Of a DNA stretch of 64,000 nucleotides, positions 22,032-32,753 are shown piece by piece. Source of the DNA: Streptomyces exfoliatus. GTDB taxonomy: Bacteria > Actinomycetota > Actinomycetes > Streptomycetales > Streptomycetaceae. The DNA lies in assembly GCF_000725545.1 (NCBI RefSeq), contig NZ_JNZP01000018.1:62001-126000 (forward strand), read 5' to 3'. The notes under the pieces are model-generated. The model saw only the letters and a program-made list of their open reading frames with translations. It was not told the DNA's origin and searched no databases. The translations under genes and the position numbers were made by a program. Position 1 is the first letter of the stretch. Each line of letters opens with the position of its first letter.

Positions 22032-22823
22032 TCAGTATCCGGACGGGGCCGGCGGCGGGTAGCCGTACCCGGGGGCGGGCGCGGAGCCGCGCCCGGCGTG
22101 CGCCTCGCGGTCGTAGAAGGGCCGCCCGTTCGCCCGCAGCCAGAGGGCCACCGGGTCGTACGCGTCGGAGAGCGCGACCGTCGAGACGGGCAGTCCTTCG
22201 GGTACGGCGCCGATCGACTGGCGCATCATCGCGCGGACCGTGTCCACGGCCGCCGCGGAGCTGTCGTACAGATCGAGACCGATGGCGAGGTACGGGGAGC
22301 CGAGCGCGGGCTGCACCCAGCCGCGGCGCAGCGCCCGGACGGCCGGGGTGCGGTGCGCGTTCTGCGTGAGCAGGGCGTAGAACTGCGGGATCTCCAGGGC
22401 GGGCTCGGTGACCCGCAGCGGCCCGGCGGGCATCCGGTCGAGGCCGGTGGCGATCCGGCGCAGATCGGCCCAGGGGACGCCGACACCGCCGCCGGGGGCG
22501 TGCGGATTCAGCCATACGCCCCAGCGGTCGGGGTAGAGGGCGCGGGCGATCTCGCGGCCGGTGACGAGCTCGTGGGCGCGGTTCCATCCGGAGGCGGCGA
22601 GTTCCTGGGCGGAGGTGACGCAGGGCGCGTAGCCGAAGCCGTCGACCTCCATGTTCCCGTACTGGGCCTCGGGCGAGCCGGGAGAGCCGTGCCAGAGCAG
22701 CATCCAGAGCTCACCGTCGGCGAGGGCGTGCAGCAGCTGCTCGTACGCGTCGTAGCGTCCGGGTGCCACCTGGCGCAGCATGTGCTCGACCCTCCCGGCC
22801 GCAGCCGTGCCTGACGCGCTCAC
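22032..22823 (-). CDS. SseB-family protein (enhanced serine sensitivity type), copy 1
   Basis: A 263-aa soluble protein resembling SseB, a family named for altered serine sensitivity in E. coli; the molecular function is unknown. The N-terminal half has ELWMLLWHG and NMEVDGFGYAPCVTSAQELAASGW, where SseB proteins have a value/threshold-like PVFTS segment. The C-terminal half resembles the SseB_C domain (GSPYLAIGLDLYDS ... FYDREA). The tail is Gly/Pro/Tyr-rich (GYGYPPPAPSGY). A paralogue lies directly upstream, and both are near the serine/glycine genes gcvT-glyA-sdaA, a context that fits the name. Confidence 0.75.
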   Translation of the reverse strand: MSASGTAAAGRVEHMLRQVAPGRYDAYEQLLHALADGELWMLLWHGSPGSPEAQYGNMEVDGFGYAPCVTSAQELAASGWNRAHELVTGREIARALYPDRWGVWLNPHAPGGGVGVPWADLRRIATGLDRMPAGPLRVTEPALEIPQFYALLTQNAHRTPAVRALRRGWVQPALGSPYLAIGLDLYDSSAAAVDTVRAMMRQSIGAVPEGLPVSTVALSDAYDPVALWLRANGRPFYDREAHAGRGSAPAPGYGYPPPAPSGY

Positions 22824-22896
22824 CCTGGTCCCGCCCCTCTTTCGTTCACCACGTTCGTCCCGCTACCGATTCAGTTCAGCTTAGACAGGCCCTCTG

Positions 22897-23637
22897 TCAC
22901 ACGGCGGCGCGCTGGTAGAAGGGGCGCACCCGCTCCAGCATCCAGTCGCCGACCGGGTCCTGCGCCAGGTCGAGCAGGATGAGGTTGACCGGCCAGGCGA
23001 CCTCGACGCGGCCGAGGGCGCGGCCGAGGGCGTCCAGGGGCGCGTTGCGGTCGACGCCGTCCCAGCCGGCGAGCTGGACGCCGATGAAGAGGGCGGGTTC
23101 GGTGCCCTCGACGCTGGCGAGGGCCCGGCGGGCGGTGGTCACCACGCCGGTGGCCTCGAACTCGGCGGAGGCGGCGGCGAGGAAGTCGACCGGGTCGTCC
23201 TGCCAGTCGGGCTCGAAGAGGCGGACGCGACCGCCGCTGGCGGGGCCGTCGAGCGGGGTGCGGCCCACCCGGCAGAGCTCGGCGACGGCGGGCGGGGGCA
23301 GCGGGACGCCGACGGTGCCGCCGGGGTTCACCGCGATGCCGAGCTGCGGGGGCAGACCGCGGGCGAAGTCACGGGCGGGGGCGACGGTGAAGGACATGTG
23401 GCTGCCGACGCAGGCGAGGAACTGCTGCTCGGAGCTGAAGACGGGCACGTAGGCCGCGCCGTCGATCTCCATGGTGGGCAGGTCGAGGTCGGGGCTGTCG
23501 GGCCCGCCGCCGTTGGGCAGGGGCACCCAGATCGGGCTGCGCCCGAGCACCTCGACCAGCCGGCCGCCGGCCGCGGGGTCGCCGAGTGAGGCGACAAGGA
23601 CCTCTTCGAGCTCGTTGCCCGGCCACGTCACGTCCAC
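22897..23637 (-). CDS. SseB-family protein, copy 2
   Basis: A 246-aa paralogue of the protein encoded just downstream. It has the SseB-like N-terminal WPGNELEEVLVASL, IWVPLPNGG and YVPVFSSEQQFLACVGSH, then the C-terminal EPALFIGVQLAGW and NLILLDLAQDPVGDWMLERVRPFYQR; the latter is shared in outline with copy 1 (FYxR/FYDRE). The GTG at 23637 (VDVTWPGNEL) has AAGGAG 10 nt upstream. The two copies are separated by 73 nt, so they may be co-transcribed. No catalytic motif is recognisable; a regulatory or binding role is possible but unproven. Confidence 0.78.
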   Translation of the reverse strand: MDVTWPGNELEEVLVASLGDPAAGGRLVEVLGRSPIWVPLPNGGGPDSPDLDLPTMEIDGAAYVPVFSSEQQFLACVGSHMSFTVAPARDFARGLPPQLGIAVNPGGTVGVPLPPPAVAELCRVGRTPLDGPASGGRVRLFEPDWQDDPVDFLAAASAEFEATGVVTTARRALASVEGTEPALFIGVQLAGWDGVDRNAPLDALGRALGRVEVAWPVNLILLDLAQDPVGDWMLERVRPFYQRAAV

Positions 23638-23762
23638 GGTCGCGTTTCTCCTTCTCGCACGGCCTGCCGCACCGGCCGCCCCGGGCAGCACCCTAACGCC
23701 GCCCCGGGGGCGGCGTGGCCAAAAGGGTACGGAACCGGGAGGGTGCGGAAGCCGGGCGCCCG

Positions 23763-24425
23763 TCAGGCGGCCGCCCGGAAGCCGATTCTCCGCAGGGTGT
23801 CCGCCGCGTCCCGGTCGAGCAGGGTGGCGGAGGCGCAGCCGTGCGGAAGGCGGCCCGACTCGGCGGCGCCGACGAGTCGGGCGACGGCCCGCCGGTGCCG
23901 GGCGAAGGCGTAGGCGGAGACGCCGCGGCCGCGGGCGCGCTGTCCCTCGCGGGCGATGTCCGGGCTGACGTCGAGGAGGACCAGGTGCAGGGCACGGCCG
24001 CGCCGCCGGGCCTCGCGGGCGAGCCAGCCGCGCACCCAGGACTGGGTGCCGCAGTCGTGCACGACCACGCCGGCGCCGGAGCGCAGGGCGCGGCGCAGTC
24101 CCGCGTAGTGCGCGAGCCGGACCAGGGGGCGGTAGAGCGCGTACGGCAGGAGGCGGGGCATCCGGGCCTCCCATCGCTCGCGGGCGTCCTGGGAGTCGAT
24201 GCCGGTGCCCTCGGCGGCGCGCTTCATGAGGGTCGACTTGCCGCTCCCGGGCAGGCCGGAGATCACCACGAGGTCGCCGGCCGCGAAGGTGAGGGCGCGG
24301 GGGCCGCGGCCGCCGCGCTCGCGGAGGTCGCGCAGGAGTCTGCCGCGCCGGCGGGTCCTCGCGCGGGCTCGCTGGGACGGTATGCCGGTACTCGGTGCGT
24401 ACGCGCCGGTGTGCTGGATCCTCAT
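23763..24425 (-). CDS. AAA-family/P-loop kinase-like protein
   Basis: A 220-aa cytoplasmic protein with one Walker A motif (ISGLPGSGKSTLMKR) and a zeta-toxin/adenylylsulfate-kinase-like layout: DSQDARERWEARMP where a substrate-binding Asp would sit, and a later HLVLLDVSPDIAREGQRARGRGVSAYAFARHRRA segment with the Arg-rich lid. It probably phosphorylates a small molecule. The N-terminus is very Arg-rich. The ATG at 24425 has GGGGAGAAG directly upstream. It is divergent from the glycine-riboswitch-controlled gcvT operon. Confidence 0.75.
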   Translation of the reverse strand: MRIQHTGAYAPSTGIPSQRARARTRRRGRLLRDLRERGGRGPRALTFAAGDLVVISGLPGSGKSTLMKRAAEGTGIDSQDARERWEARMPRLLPYALYRPLVRLAHYAGLRRALRSGAGVVVHDCGTQSWVRGWLAREARRRGRALHLVLLDVSPDIAREGQRARGRGVSAYAFARHRRAVARLVGAAESGRLPHGCASATLLDRDAADTLRRIGFRAAA

Positions 24426-24582
24426 CGCTTCTCCCCCTGCCGGGCCTTGGGAGACCCTTGCCCACAAAGTGTAAAGAAACGGTAATGAGACACAAGCGAT
24501 GTGCCCCGCGTGGCTCGCGTGCAATGATGTCCGCGCCAGGCGCGCACAGTCGCCACACAATCGCATACCGGCCGCTCGAATC

Positions 24583-24790
24583 CGCGCGGGAGAGTTCCGG
24601 ACCGCCCAGCGCGTCCGGACGCCGAAGGAGCAAGACCCTCCCTTGAATCTCTCAGGCCCCGTACCGCGTGGATGAGGCAGATCTGAAAAGCGGGACACCC
24701 TGCCGTGTCCCCACCCAAGGTGCAAGCCGAGTCTCTCGTGTGACGAGATGCTCTCGGTGAACCTCTCAGGTTCCATGACAGATGGGGAGG
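24583..24790 (+). ncRNA. Tandem glycine riboswitch (gcvT leader)
   Basis: Two consecutive glycine aptamers. Aptamer 1 (about 24583-24672): GCGGGAGAG, then GCCGAAGGAGCAA at 24620-24632 and GAATCTCTCAGG at 24645-24656, closed by CCGCG/CGCGG pairing. Aptamer 2 (about 24680-24790): CCCAAGGTGCAAGCC near 24714-24728 and GAACCTCTCAGG near 24759-24770, ending in ACAGATGGGGA. The linker carries GAGGCAGATCTGAAAAGC. It lies 60 nt before gcvT. Family knowledge: this riboswitch usually activates glycine-cleavage genes when glycine is abundant. Exact boundaries are approximate. Confidence 0.93.
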
Positions 24791-24850
24791 ACGTCCTCGC
24801 CCGTCATGTGTTTCGTCACCGAACCGCCCTTGGGATCCGGGAGCCACCCC

Positions 24851-25966
24851 ATGAGCACTGCCCCCCGTCTGACCGCCCTCGATGCGCTGCATCGTTCGCT
24901 GGGCGCGACCATGACCGACTTCGCGGGCTGGGACATGCCGCTCCGGTACGCGAGCGAGCGCGACGAGCACGTCGCCGTCCGCACCAAGGCGGGTCTCTTC
25001 GACCTGTCCCACATGGGCGAGATCACGGTGACGGGCCCGCAGGCCGTCGACCTGCTCGACTTCGCCCTCGTCGGCAACATCTCCACGGTGGGCAACGGCC
25101 GCGCCCGCTACACGATGATCTGCCAGGAGGACGGCGGCATCCTCGACGACCTGATCGTCTACCGCCTCGGCGAGACGGAGTACATGGTCGTCGCCAACGC
25201 CTCCAACGCGCAGATCGTCCTGGACGCCCTCGTGGCCCGCGCCGGCGGATTCGACGCCGAGGTCCGCGACGACCGTGACGCGTACGCCCTGATCGCCGTC
25301 CAGGGCCCCGAGTCCCCCGGCATCCTGAAGTCGATCACCGACGCCGACCTGGACGGGCTCAAGTACTACGCCGGACTGCCCGGCACGGTCGCGGGCGTGC
25401 CCGCGCTGATCGCCCGTACCGGCTACACCGGCGAGGACGGCTTCGAGCTGTTCCTGAAGCCCGAGCACGCCGAGGGCGTGTGGAAGGCGCTCACCGAGGC
25501 GGGCGAGGGCGTCGGCCTGATCCCCTGCGGCCTGTCCTGCCGCGACACGCTCCGCCTGGAGGCGGGCATGCCGCTGTACGGCCACGAGCTGACCACCGCG
25601 CTCACCCCCTTCGACGCCGGCCTCGGCCGGGTCGTGAAGTTCGAGAAGCCGGGTGACTTCGTCGGCCGCAAGGCCCTGGAGGCCGCCGCCGAGCGCGCCG
25701 AGACCGCCCCGCCGCGCAAGCTCGTCGGCCTGATCGCCGAGGGCCGCCGCGTCCCGCGCGCCGGCTTCTCCGTCGTCAAGGACGGCGTGGTGATCGGCGA
25801 GGTGACCTCCGGTGCCCCGTCCCCGACCCTCGGAAAGCCGATCGCCATCGCCTACGTGGACGCGGCGCACGCCGCGCCCGGCACCGAGGGTGTAGGGGTG
25901 GACATCCGCGGTACGCACGAGCCGTACGAGGTCGTGGCGCTGCCGTTCTACAAGCGCCAGAAGTGA
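24851..25966 (+). CDS. gcvT: Glycine cleavage system T protein (aminomethyltransferase)
   Basis: Transfers the methylene group from the lipoyl arm of GcvH to tetrahydrofolate, releasing ammonia. The 371-aa protein begins [33 protein letters not shown] and has [14 protein letters not shown], the folate-binding region with the catalytic-type Asp in [19 protein letters not shown], and [12 protein letters not shown]. The ATG at 24851 has GGGAG upstream; open sequence further 5' belongs to the riboswitch. It is the first gene of gcvT-gcvH-glyA; the P protein gene is not in this window. Confidence 0.97.
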   Translation: MSTAPRLTALDALHRSLGATMTDFAGWDMPLRYASERDEHVAVRTKAGLFDLSHMGEITVTGPQAVDLLDFALVGNISTVGNGRARYTMICQEDGGILDDLIVYRLGETEYMVVANASNAQIVLDALVARAGGFDAEVRDDRDAYALIAVQGPESPGILKSITDADLDGLKYYAGLPGTVAGVPALIARTGYTGEDGFELFLKPEHAEGVWKALTEAGEGVGLIPCGLSCRDTLRLEAGMPLYGHELTTALTPFDAGLGRVVKFEKPGDFVGRKALEAAAERAETAPPRKLVGLIAEGRRVPRAGFSVVKDGVVIGEVTSGAPSPTLGKPIAIAYVDAAHAAPGTEGVGVDIRGTHEPYEVVALPFYKRQK

Positions 25967-26043
25967 CGCAGTCGTCTCATCCCGGGTCTCATCCCGCGAG
26001 ACCCACGTTCACCAGCACTCCCCCGATCCAGGAGAATCAGGTC

Positions 26044-26421
26044 ATGAGCAACCCCCAGCAGCTGCGGTACACCAAGGAGCACGAGTGGCTGTCGACCGCC
26101 GAGGACGGCGTCGCGACGGTCGGCATCACGGAGTTCGCGGCCAACGCGCTCGGTGACGTCGTCTACGCCCAGCTCCCCGCCGTCGGCGACACCGTCACCG
26201 CGGGCGAGACCTGCGGCGAGCTGGAGTCGACGAAGTCCGTGAGCGACCTGTACTCCCCCGTCACGGGCGAGGTCGTCGGCGCCAACCAGGACGTGGTGGA
26301 CGACCCGTCCCTGGTGAACTCGGCTCCGTTCGAGGGTGGCTGGCTGTTCAAGGTGCGTGTCGCGGGCGAGCCGGAAGAGCTGCTCTCCGCCGACGAGTAC
26401 ACCGCGTTCTCCGCCGGCTGA
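26044..26421 (+). CDS. gcvH: Glycine cleavage system H protein
   Basis: A 125-aa lipoyl carrier that shuttles the aminomethyl group between the P, T and L proteins. The lipoylation site is Lys64 in [25 protein letters not shown] and [15 protein letters not shown] are family hallmarks. The ATG at 26044 has an AGGAGAATC ribosome-binding site and lies 77 nt after gcvT; the longer in-frame upstream sequence has no family similarity. It is under the same glycine riboswitch. Confidence 0.97.
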   Translation: MSNPQQLRYTKEHEWLSTAEDGVATVGITEFAANALGDVVYAQLPAVGDTVTAGETCGELESTKSVSDLYSPVTGEVVGANQDVVDDPSLVNSAPFEGGWLFKVRVAGEPEELLSADEYTAFSAG

Positions 26422-26452
26422 GACCGGGCCCGAGACCCCTAGGGATCGATTC

Positions 26453-27721
26453 ATGTCGCTTCTGAACACCCCTCTCCACGAGCTGGACCCGGACGTCGCC
26501 GCCGCCGTCGACGCCGAGCTCCGCCGTCAGCAGTCCACCCTCGAGATGATCGCCTCGGAGAACTTCGCTCCGGTCGCGGTCATGGAGGCCCAGGGCTCCG
26601 TCCTCACCAACAAGTACGCCGAGGGCTACCCGGGCCGCCGCTACTACGGCGGCTGCGAGCACGTCGACGTGGCCGAGCAGATCGCCATCGACCGGGTCAA
26701 GGACCTGTTCGGCGCCGAGTACGCCAACGTCCAGCCGCACTCCGGCGCCTCCGCGAACCAGGCCGCCCTCTTCGCCATCGCCCAGCCCGGCGACACGATC
26801 CTGGGTCTGGACCTGGCGCACGGCGGTCACCTCACCCACGGCATGCGCCTGAACTTCTCGGGCAAGCAGTTCAACGTGGTCGCGTACCACGTGGACGAGG
26901 CCGGCCTGGTCGACATGGCCGAGGTCGAGCGCCTCGCCAAGGAGCACCGCCCGAAGGTGATCATCGCGGGCTGGTCCGCCTACCCGCGCCAGCTGGACTT
27001 CGCCGAGTTCCGCCGGATCGCCGACGAGGTCGAGGCCAAGCTGTGGGTCGACATGGCCCACTTCGCCGGCCTGGTCGCCGCCGGTCTGCACCCGAACCCG
27101 GTCGCGTACGCGGACGTGGTGACCTCCACCACGCACAAGACGCTCGGCGGCCCCCGCGGCGGCATCATCCTGGCGAAGAAGGAGTTCGCGAAGAAGCTGA
27201 ACTCCTCGGTCTTCCCCGGTTTCCAGGGCGGCCCGCTGGAGCACGTGATCGCGGCCAAGGCCGTCTCCTTCAAGGTCGCGGCCTCGGAGGAGTTCAAGGA
27301 GCGCCAGCAGCGCACCCTGGACGGCGCCCGCATCATCGCCGAGCGCCTGGTCCAGGACGACGTCACCGCCCACGGTGTCTCCGTCCTGTCCGGCGGCACC
27401 GACGTCCACCTGCTCCTCGTCGACCTGCGCGACAGCGAGCTGGACGGCCAGCAGGCCGAGGACCGTCTCCACGAGGTCGGCATCACGGTCAACCGGAACG
27501 CCGTTCCGAACGACCCGCGCCCGCCGATGGTCACCTCGGGTCTGCGCATCGGTACGCCGGCGCTCGCCACCCGCGGTTTCCAGGCCGAGGACTTCACCGA
27601 GGTCGGCGACATCATCGCGGAGACCCTGAAGCCCGGCTTCGACGCCGACAAGGCCGCGTCGCTGAAGGCCCGGGTGACGGCTCTCGCCGACAAGCACCCG
27701 CTGTACCCCGGCCTGAAGTAG
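26453..27721 (+). CDS. glyA: Serine hydroxymethyltransferase
   Basis: Interconverts serine plus tetrahydrofolate with glycine plus 5,10-methylene-THF, using PLP. The 422-aa protein has the N-terminal [11 protein letters not shown], the YYGGCEHVD substrate loop, [12 protein letters not shown], the Schiff-base lysine in [13 protein letters not shown] (K229) and [10 protein letters not shown] near the end. The ATG at 26453 follows AGGGATCG and lies 31 nt after gcvH. Together with GcvTH it links glycine breakdown to one-carbon and serine metabolism. Confidence 0.97.
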   Translation: MSLLNTPLHELDPDVAAAVDAELRRQQSTLEMIASENFAPVAVMEAQGSVLTNKYAEGYPGRRYYGGCEHVDVAEQIAIDRVKDLFGAEYANVQPHSGASANQAALFAIAQPGDTILGLDLAHGGHLTHGMRLNFSGKQFNVVAYHVDEAGLVDMAEVERLAKEHRPKVIIAGWSAYPRQLDFAEFRRIADEVEAKLWVDMAHFAGLVAAGLHPNPVAYADVVTSTTHKTLGGPRGGIILAKKEFAKKLNSSVFPGFQGGPLEHVIAAKAVSFKVAASEEFKERQQRTLDGARIIAERLVQDDVTAHGVSVLSGGTDVHLLLVDLRDSELDGQQAEDRLHEVGITVNRNAVPNDPRPPMVTSGLRIGTPALATRGFQAEDFTEVGDIIAETLKPGFDADKAASLKARVTALADKHPLYPGLK

Positions 27722-27735
27722 TTTCGTACCCTTTT

Positions 27736-27747
27736 GTTCGTACGAAC
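27736..27747. promoter_or_regulatory. GTTCGTACGAAC palindrome between glyA and sdaA
   Basis: A perfect 12-bp palindrome 15 nt after the glyA stop and about 130 nt before sdaA. It could be an operator for an sdaA promoter in this 158-nt gap or part of a 3' structure. A weaker GGTGGG...CCCACC hairpin follows near 27773-27793 and may be a glyA terminator. Confidence 0.35.
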
Positions 27748-27879
27748 GTTTGGGGCATCGCGCACACTGAAAGGTGGGCGCGGTGCCCCACCCCATGTCG
27801 TGCTCCGTTCCGATCTTCCTGCTCCGTTCTGCACCACCCCGGCAGACAACGGCGTCTAGCCCCCACAAGGAGTCCTCCC

Positions 27880-29250
<1,371 letters not shown>

Positions 29251-29360
29251 GGCGGCCGCCGCTTCTGTTCCGCTTCGTCCCGTGAGGTGATCGTGGGCCT
29301 CGCGCGGCCTACAATCCGCGGCCTCGGATGATCACGGACACCGGACGAGGCGGAGAAGCG

Positions 29361-30251
29361 ATGCGGATACCCAGCGTGTGGGCGGCGGCGGGGCTTGCCG
29401 TCCTCGTGGCGGTGAGCGGCTGCGGGACGGAGCCGTCCCCCGAGCCGGCGGCCGGGAGCGCGTCGGCCTCCCCGCCTTCCTCCCGCACGCCCTCCCGTAC
29501 GCCGGACAGCCCGAAGGCCACCGAGGACGGCCCGGCCGGGCCGCTGGCACGCGCGGAGGCGGCCATGGGCGCCGAGGCGGGGTGGACCTTCGCCGTGACG
29601 GGCGAGGAGTCGCTGACGCAGTCCGGCGCGCCCGCGAGCACCGCCTCGTACTCCGCCGCCGTGGAGCGGACCGACAGCCCGCGGGCCCTGCACCAGAAGG
29701 GCACGATCCTGCGCAAGGGCCGGCGGACGGCCGAGGAGCTGTTCGCCGTGGACGGCACCGGGTACGTGCGCGAGGGCGGTTCCGGTGCGCCCTGGCGCAA
29801 GGGACCGCTGACCGATCCGGAGATCGCCGCGAAGGTGGAGGACCCGCTGACCGTCCTGGACTCGTTCGCGGACTACGCCGGGCGCGGCGAGCGGATCGAG
29901 GTCAGCAGGACCGGGGGCGAGATCCGGCTCCGGGTCCGGATCTCCGCCGGACACCTCTCCGACCGCACGGAACGGCCGGCCGTCGCGAAGGCGGCCCGGG
30001 AGTTCCGGCCCACCCTGGACAAGCTGCGGAAGGCCGGGGTCACGGCGGGCGAGGAGCGGATCGTCCTGACGGGCCTGGAGGAGACCCTCGTCCTCGACGC
30101 GCGCACCCACCGGATGACCTCCTACCGCTCCTCCTTCGGGTTCGCCGTCCCGCACGAGGGCCGGCAGCTCCGTTACGAGCAGCGGCTCGGCGCGGACACC
30201 CGGTCTCCCTTCGCCGGCCGGATCGAGGTCCCCGTCGCCGCGTCCTCCTGA
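29361..30251 (+). CDS. Putative lipoprotein, LppX/LprAFG-like or unknown
   Basis: A 296-aa secreted lipoprotein of unknown function. The signal peptide MRIPSVWAAAGLAVLVAVSG ends at a lipobox with Cys21, followed by a Ser/Pro/Thr-rich linker (about residues 22-60). The remainder alternates short strands typical of a beta-rich ligand-binding fold (GWTFAVTGEESLTQSG, LHQKGTILRKGRRTAEELFAVDGTGYVREGG, YRSSFGFAVPHEGRQLRYEQRL), reminiscent of actinobacterial LppX-type proteins, but I cannot confirm that. The ATG at 29361 has GGAGAAGCG directly upstream, favoured over an ATG at 29328. It converges on the CopD-like gene. Confidence 0.7.
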   Translation: MRIPSVWAAAGLAVLVAVSGCGTEPSPEPAAGSASASPPSSRTPSRTPDSPKATEDGPAGPLARAEAAMGAEAGWTFAVTGEESLTQSGAPASTASYSAAVERTDSPRALHQKGTILRKGRRTAEELFAVDGTGYVREGGSGAPWRKGPLTDPEIAAKVEDPLTVLDSFADYAGRGERIEVSRTGGEIRLRVRISAGHLSDRTERPAVAKAAREFRPTLDKLRKAGVTAGEERIVLTGLEETLVLDARTHRMTSYRSSFGFAVPHEGRQLRYEQRLGADTRSPFAGRIEVPVAASS

Positions 30252-30261
30252 GGAGACCGCG

Positions 30262-31179
30262 TCAGGGCGTGAGCCAGTGCGGGTCCGGGACGACCGTGAG
30301 GAGCACCGAGACGACCACGACCACCGCGAGCACGGCCACCTCGATCCGTGCCGGGGCCTCGGCGTCCCCGCCGGACAGCATCCGGCTCCTGGCCGCCAGG
30401 GCCAGCAGGCTGACCATCCCGAACAGCAGCAGCTTGACCAGCAGGATCCGCCCGTAGGCCGTGGTCAGGACGGCGTCGAGCGGCAGCCTGCGCAGGGTGG
30501 AGACGGTGCCGGTGACCGCGAGGGCGGCGTACACGCAGGCGGCCATCCGGGCGTAGCGGACGAGGACGTCGCGCCCGCCGCGCCGCAGCCGCATGGTGCG
30601 CAGCACGTACAGGAGCGTGCCGAACCAGAGCGAGGCGCCCGTGAGGTGGACGACGGTGAGCCCGATGCCGAGGGCCGGGGTGGACGTCTCGGGGTGGGCG
30701 CGCATCGCCTCGGCGACGACCGCGACGGCGAGCGGCGCGACGGCGAGGGCCGGGCGCCGGGAGGCGGCGCACAGGGCGGCGAGGGCGAAGGCGTTGGCGG
30801 TGACGAGCAGGAGGCGTCCCTCGCGGAGCCCGTACGCGACGGGCGGGCTCAATCCGCTGACGGCGGTGAGGAGCAGCAGGAGCCCGGCGGAGGCGGCCGT
30901 GGCAAGCAGGGCGGCGGGAACGGAGAGGGCGCGGGGTCGTGGCCCCTCCCCGGCGAGACGGCGGCCGGCGAGTTCGCCGACGTGCACGGCCAGACCGGTG
31001 AGGACGAGGAACCGCAGCAGCGTGGTGGTGCCCGCAGCGGGTATTCGGAGCTCGCCGGTGCCCGTCTGGGCCAGGCCCGTGCCCAGGAGGGCGAGGACGA
31101 CGACAGCGCTGACGACGACCGCGGCGAGGACCGCCGCCGTCAGACGGCTCGGGGTACCGAAAGGTCCGGGAAGCGTCAC
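30262..31179 (-). CDS. CopD-domain membrane protein
   Basis: A 305-aa protein with about eight or nine transmembrane helices. The C-terminal half matches the CopD copper-resistance/export domain: GLTVVHLTGASLWFGTLLYVL, then YARMAACVYAALAVTGTVSTLRRLP and AYGRILLVKLLLFGMVSLLALAAR. CopD proteins are implicated in copper uptake or handling. There is no CopC-like or YcnI-like partner here, which is unusual, so the copper assignment is tentative. It ends 10 nt from the convergent lipoprotein gene. Confidence 0.75.
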   Translation of the reverse strand: MTLPGPFGTPSRLTAAVLAAVVVSAVVVLALLGTGLAQTGTGELRIPAAGTTTLLRFLVLTGLAVHVGELAGRRLAGEGPRPRALSVPAALLATAASAGLLLLLTAVSGLSPPVAYGLREGRLLLVTANAFALAALCAASRRPALAVAPLAVAVVAEAMRAHPETSTPALGIGLTVVHLTGASLWFGTLLYVLRTMRLRRGGRDVLVRYARMAACVYAALAVTGTVSTLRRLPLDAVLTTAYGRILLVKLLLFGMVSLLALAARSRMLSGGDAEAPARIEVAVLAVVVVVSVLLTVVPDPHWLTP

Positions 31180-31247
31180 CGGACGATCGTCACCGAGCCC
31201 CGGACGGGCGGCAACTCAGGCCGGCGCCGCCCGCCGGGGCCGACGGA

Positions 31248-31463
31248 TCAGGCCTTGCTGAGGTGCGCCCAGAACTCGTCCCAGGACAGGACGCCGTCGC
31301 CGTTGTCGTCACGCTGCTTGATGAGGGCCTCGGCGACCGTCTCGGTGACGTTGAAGTCGCCCAGCTGCGCCATGAGGCTCTTGTACTCCGCGGCGGTGAT
31401 GAAGCCGTCCCCGTTCGCGTCGAACTTGTTGAATGCCGTGCGTGCCGACTCGATGTCCGCCAC
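31248..31463 (-). CDS. EF-hand calcium-binding protein
   Basis: A 71-aa acidic protein consisting of two canonical EF-hands. Loop 1 is DANGDGFITAAE (about residues 15-26) and loop 2 is DDNGDGVLSWDE (about 52-63). Both have Asp/Asn at the coordinating positions, Gly at position 6 and Glu at position 12, so both should bind Ca2+. Small calcium sensors or buffers of this type occur in several Streptomyces copies and have been linked to development. The GTG at 31463 follows a GAAGGGGCGGAAG region. It is probably monocistronic. Confidence 0.9.
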   Translation of the reverse strand: MADIESARTAFNKFDANGDGFITAAEYKSLMAQLGDFNVTETVAEALIKQRDDNGDGVLSWDEFWAHLSKA

Positions 31464-31571
31464 TGCTTCCGCCCCTTCTCGGTACTTCTCTGACGGTGGT
31501 CAGATTAGCTGGCCCGGTGACGGCGGCGGACCCAGGCCTTGGACCGACCGGCGCATGAGGGCAGGTCGGCC

Positions 31572-32753
31572 TCACCGGAAGATGCCGGTGTGGCCGAGGG
31601 AGTACCGGCCGGGCTGGGGGTAGACGGCGAGGCCGTGGGGGCCGCCGCCGACCGGGATGCGGGCCAGCTGCTTTCCGGTCGTGGTGTCGATGGCGTACAC
31701 CTCGGAGTCGTAGCGGCCGGAGAGCCACAGGACCTTGCCGTCGGCGGAGACGCCGCCCATGTCGGGGGAGCCGCCGTCCGGCAGCCACCACTTCTTGGTG
31801 AGCTTGTTCTTCGCGAAGTCGAAGACGGAGACGGAGCCCTCTCCGCGGTTGGGGACGTACATCTCGCGCGAGTCCCGGCTGATGTAGAGGCCGTGGCAGC
31901 CCTTGCCGGTGGGCAGGAGCGTCGGGGTGGTGAACTTCTCGCCGTCGAGGACCCACATGCCGTGGGCCATCATGTCGGCGATGTAGAAGGTCTTGCCGTC
32001 GGGGGAGATCTTCACGTCCTGCGGCATGGCGCCCTCGAAGGGCAGTCTCTGCTGGCCGATCACCTCCATCTTCTCGGTGTCGACCTTGAGGAGTTCGCCG
32101 GAGAACTCGCAGGAGACGACGAAGTAGCGCCCGTCGGCGGAGAAGTCGGCGTGGTTGACGCCGTAGCAGCTGACCGGGACGGTCTTCTTCCGTTCCATGG
32201 TGTGGGGGTCGCGGAAGACGAGTTCGCGGTCGAGGGAGGCCATCACGACGGCGTACTTGCCGTTGGGCGTGAAGTAGAGGTTGTACGGGTCGTGGACCTC
32301 GACGGGCTTGCCCGCGACGCCGGTGGCGGGGTCGATGGGGGTGAGGGTGTGACCCCGGTTGTTGTTGACCCAGAGGGTCTTCATGTCCCAGGAGGGGACG
32401 ACGTGCTGGGGCTGGATGCCGACCGGGATGGTCTCGATGACCTGGTACGTGGCCGGGTCGATGACCGAGACGGTGTTGGAGTTGGTGTTGGGGACGTAGA
32501 CCCGGGAGGGGAAGTCCTTGACGACGGGGGAGAGCCGGTTCGGCCGGTCGGCGGCGTAGACGTCGTTCGGGTCGAGGACGGGCGGCATGCCGGGGAGTCC
32601 CGCGGGGGCGGGGGCCGGCTTGCGCACTGCGGGGGCGGCGGCCTTCTTCACGGGGGCGGCGCCGTCGCCGGGGTCCCCGCTGCCGCAGGCGGTGAGGGTG
32701 GCGAGGAGGGCGGCGGCGAGGAGGGTCCTGGTGCGCCGGGAGAGGTGTGCCAT
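31572..32753 (-). CDS. YVTN-family beta-propeller lipoprotein
   Basis: A 393-aa exported lipoprotein (MAHLSRRTRTLLAAALLATLTAC, lipobox Cys23) with a Pro/Ala/Lys-rich linker and a seven-bladed-propeller-like C-terminal domain. It contains YVTN/YncE-type repeats: RVYVPNTNSNTVSVIDPATYQVIETIPVG, LWVNNNRGHTLTPIDPATG and LWLSGRYDSEVYAIDTTTGKQLARIPVGG. Such propellers bind surface partners or substrates. The ATG at 32753 shares its A with the stop of the upstream deacetylase gene (TGATG), so the two are translationally coupled and probably act together at the cell envelope. Confidence 0.85.
   Translation of the reverse strand: MAHLSRRTRTLLAAALLATLTACGSGDPGDGAAPVKKAAAPAVRKPAPAPAGLPGMPPVLDPNDVYAADRPNRLSPVVKDFPSRVYVPNTNSNTVSVIDPATYQVIETIPVGIQPQHVVPSWDMKTLWVNNNRGHTLTPIDPATGVAGKPVEVHDPYNLYFTPNGKYAVVMASLDRELVFRDPHTMERKKTVPVSCYGVNHADFSADGRYFVVSCEFSGELLKVDTEKMEVIGQQRLPFEGAMPQDVKISPDGKTFYIADMMAHGMWVLDGEKFTTPTLLPTGKGCHGLYISRDSREMYVPNRGEGSVSVFDFAKNKLTKKWWLPDGGSPDMGGVSADGKVLWLSGRYDSEVYAIDTTTGKQLARIPVGGGPHGLAVYPQPGRYSLGHTGIFR

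Noticed and set aside
27722..27879. Possible extension of the serine dehydratase upstream into glyA in the same frame.
   Set aside because: The frame is open only because of base composition; SdaA family similarity starts at the GTG at 27880, which has an AAGGAG site.
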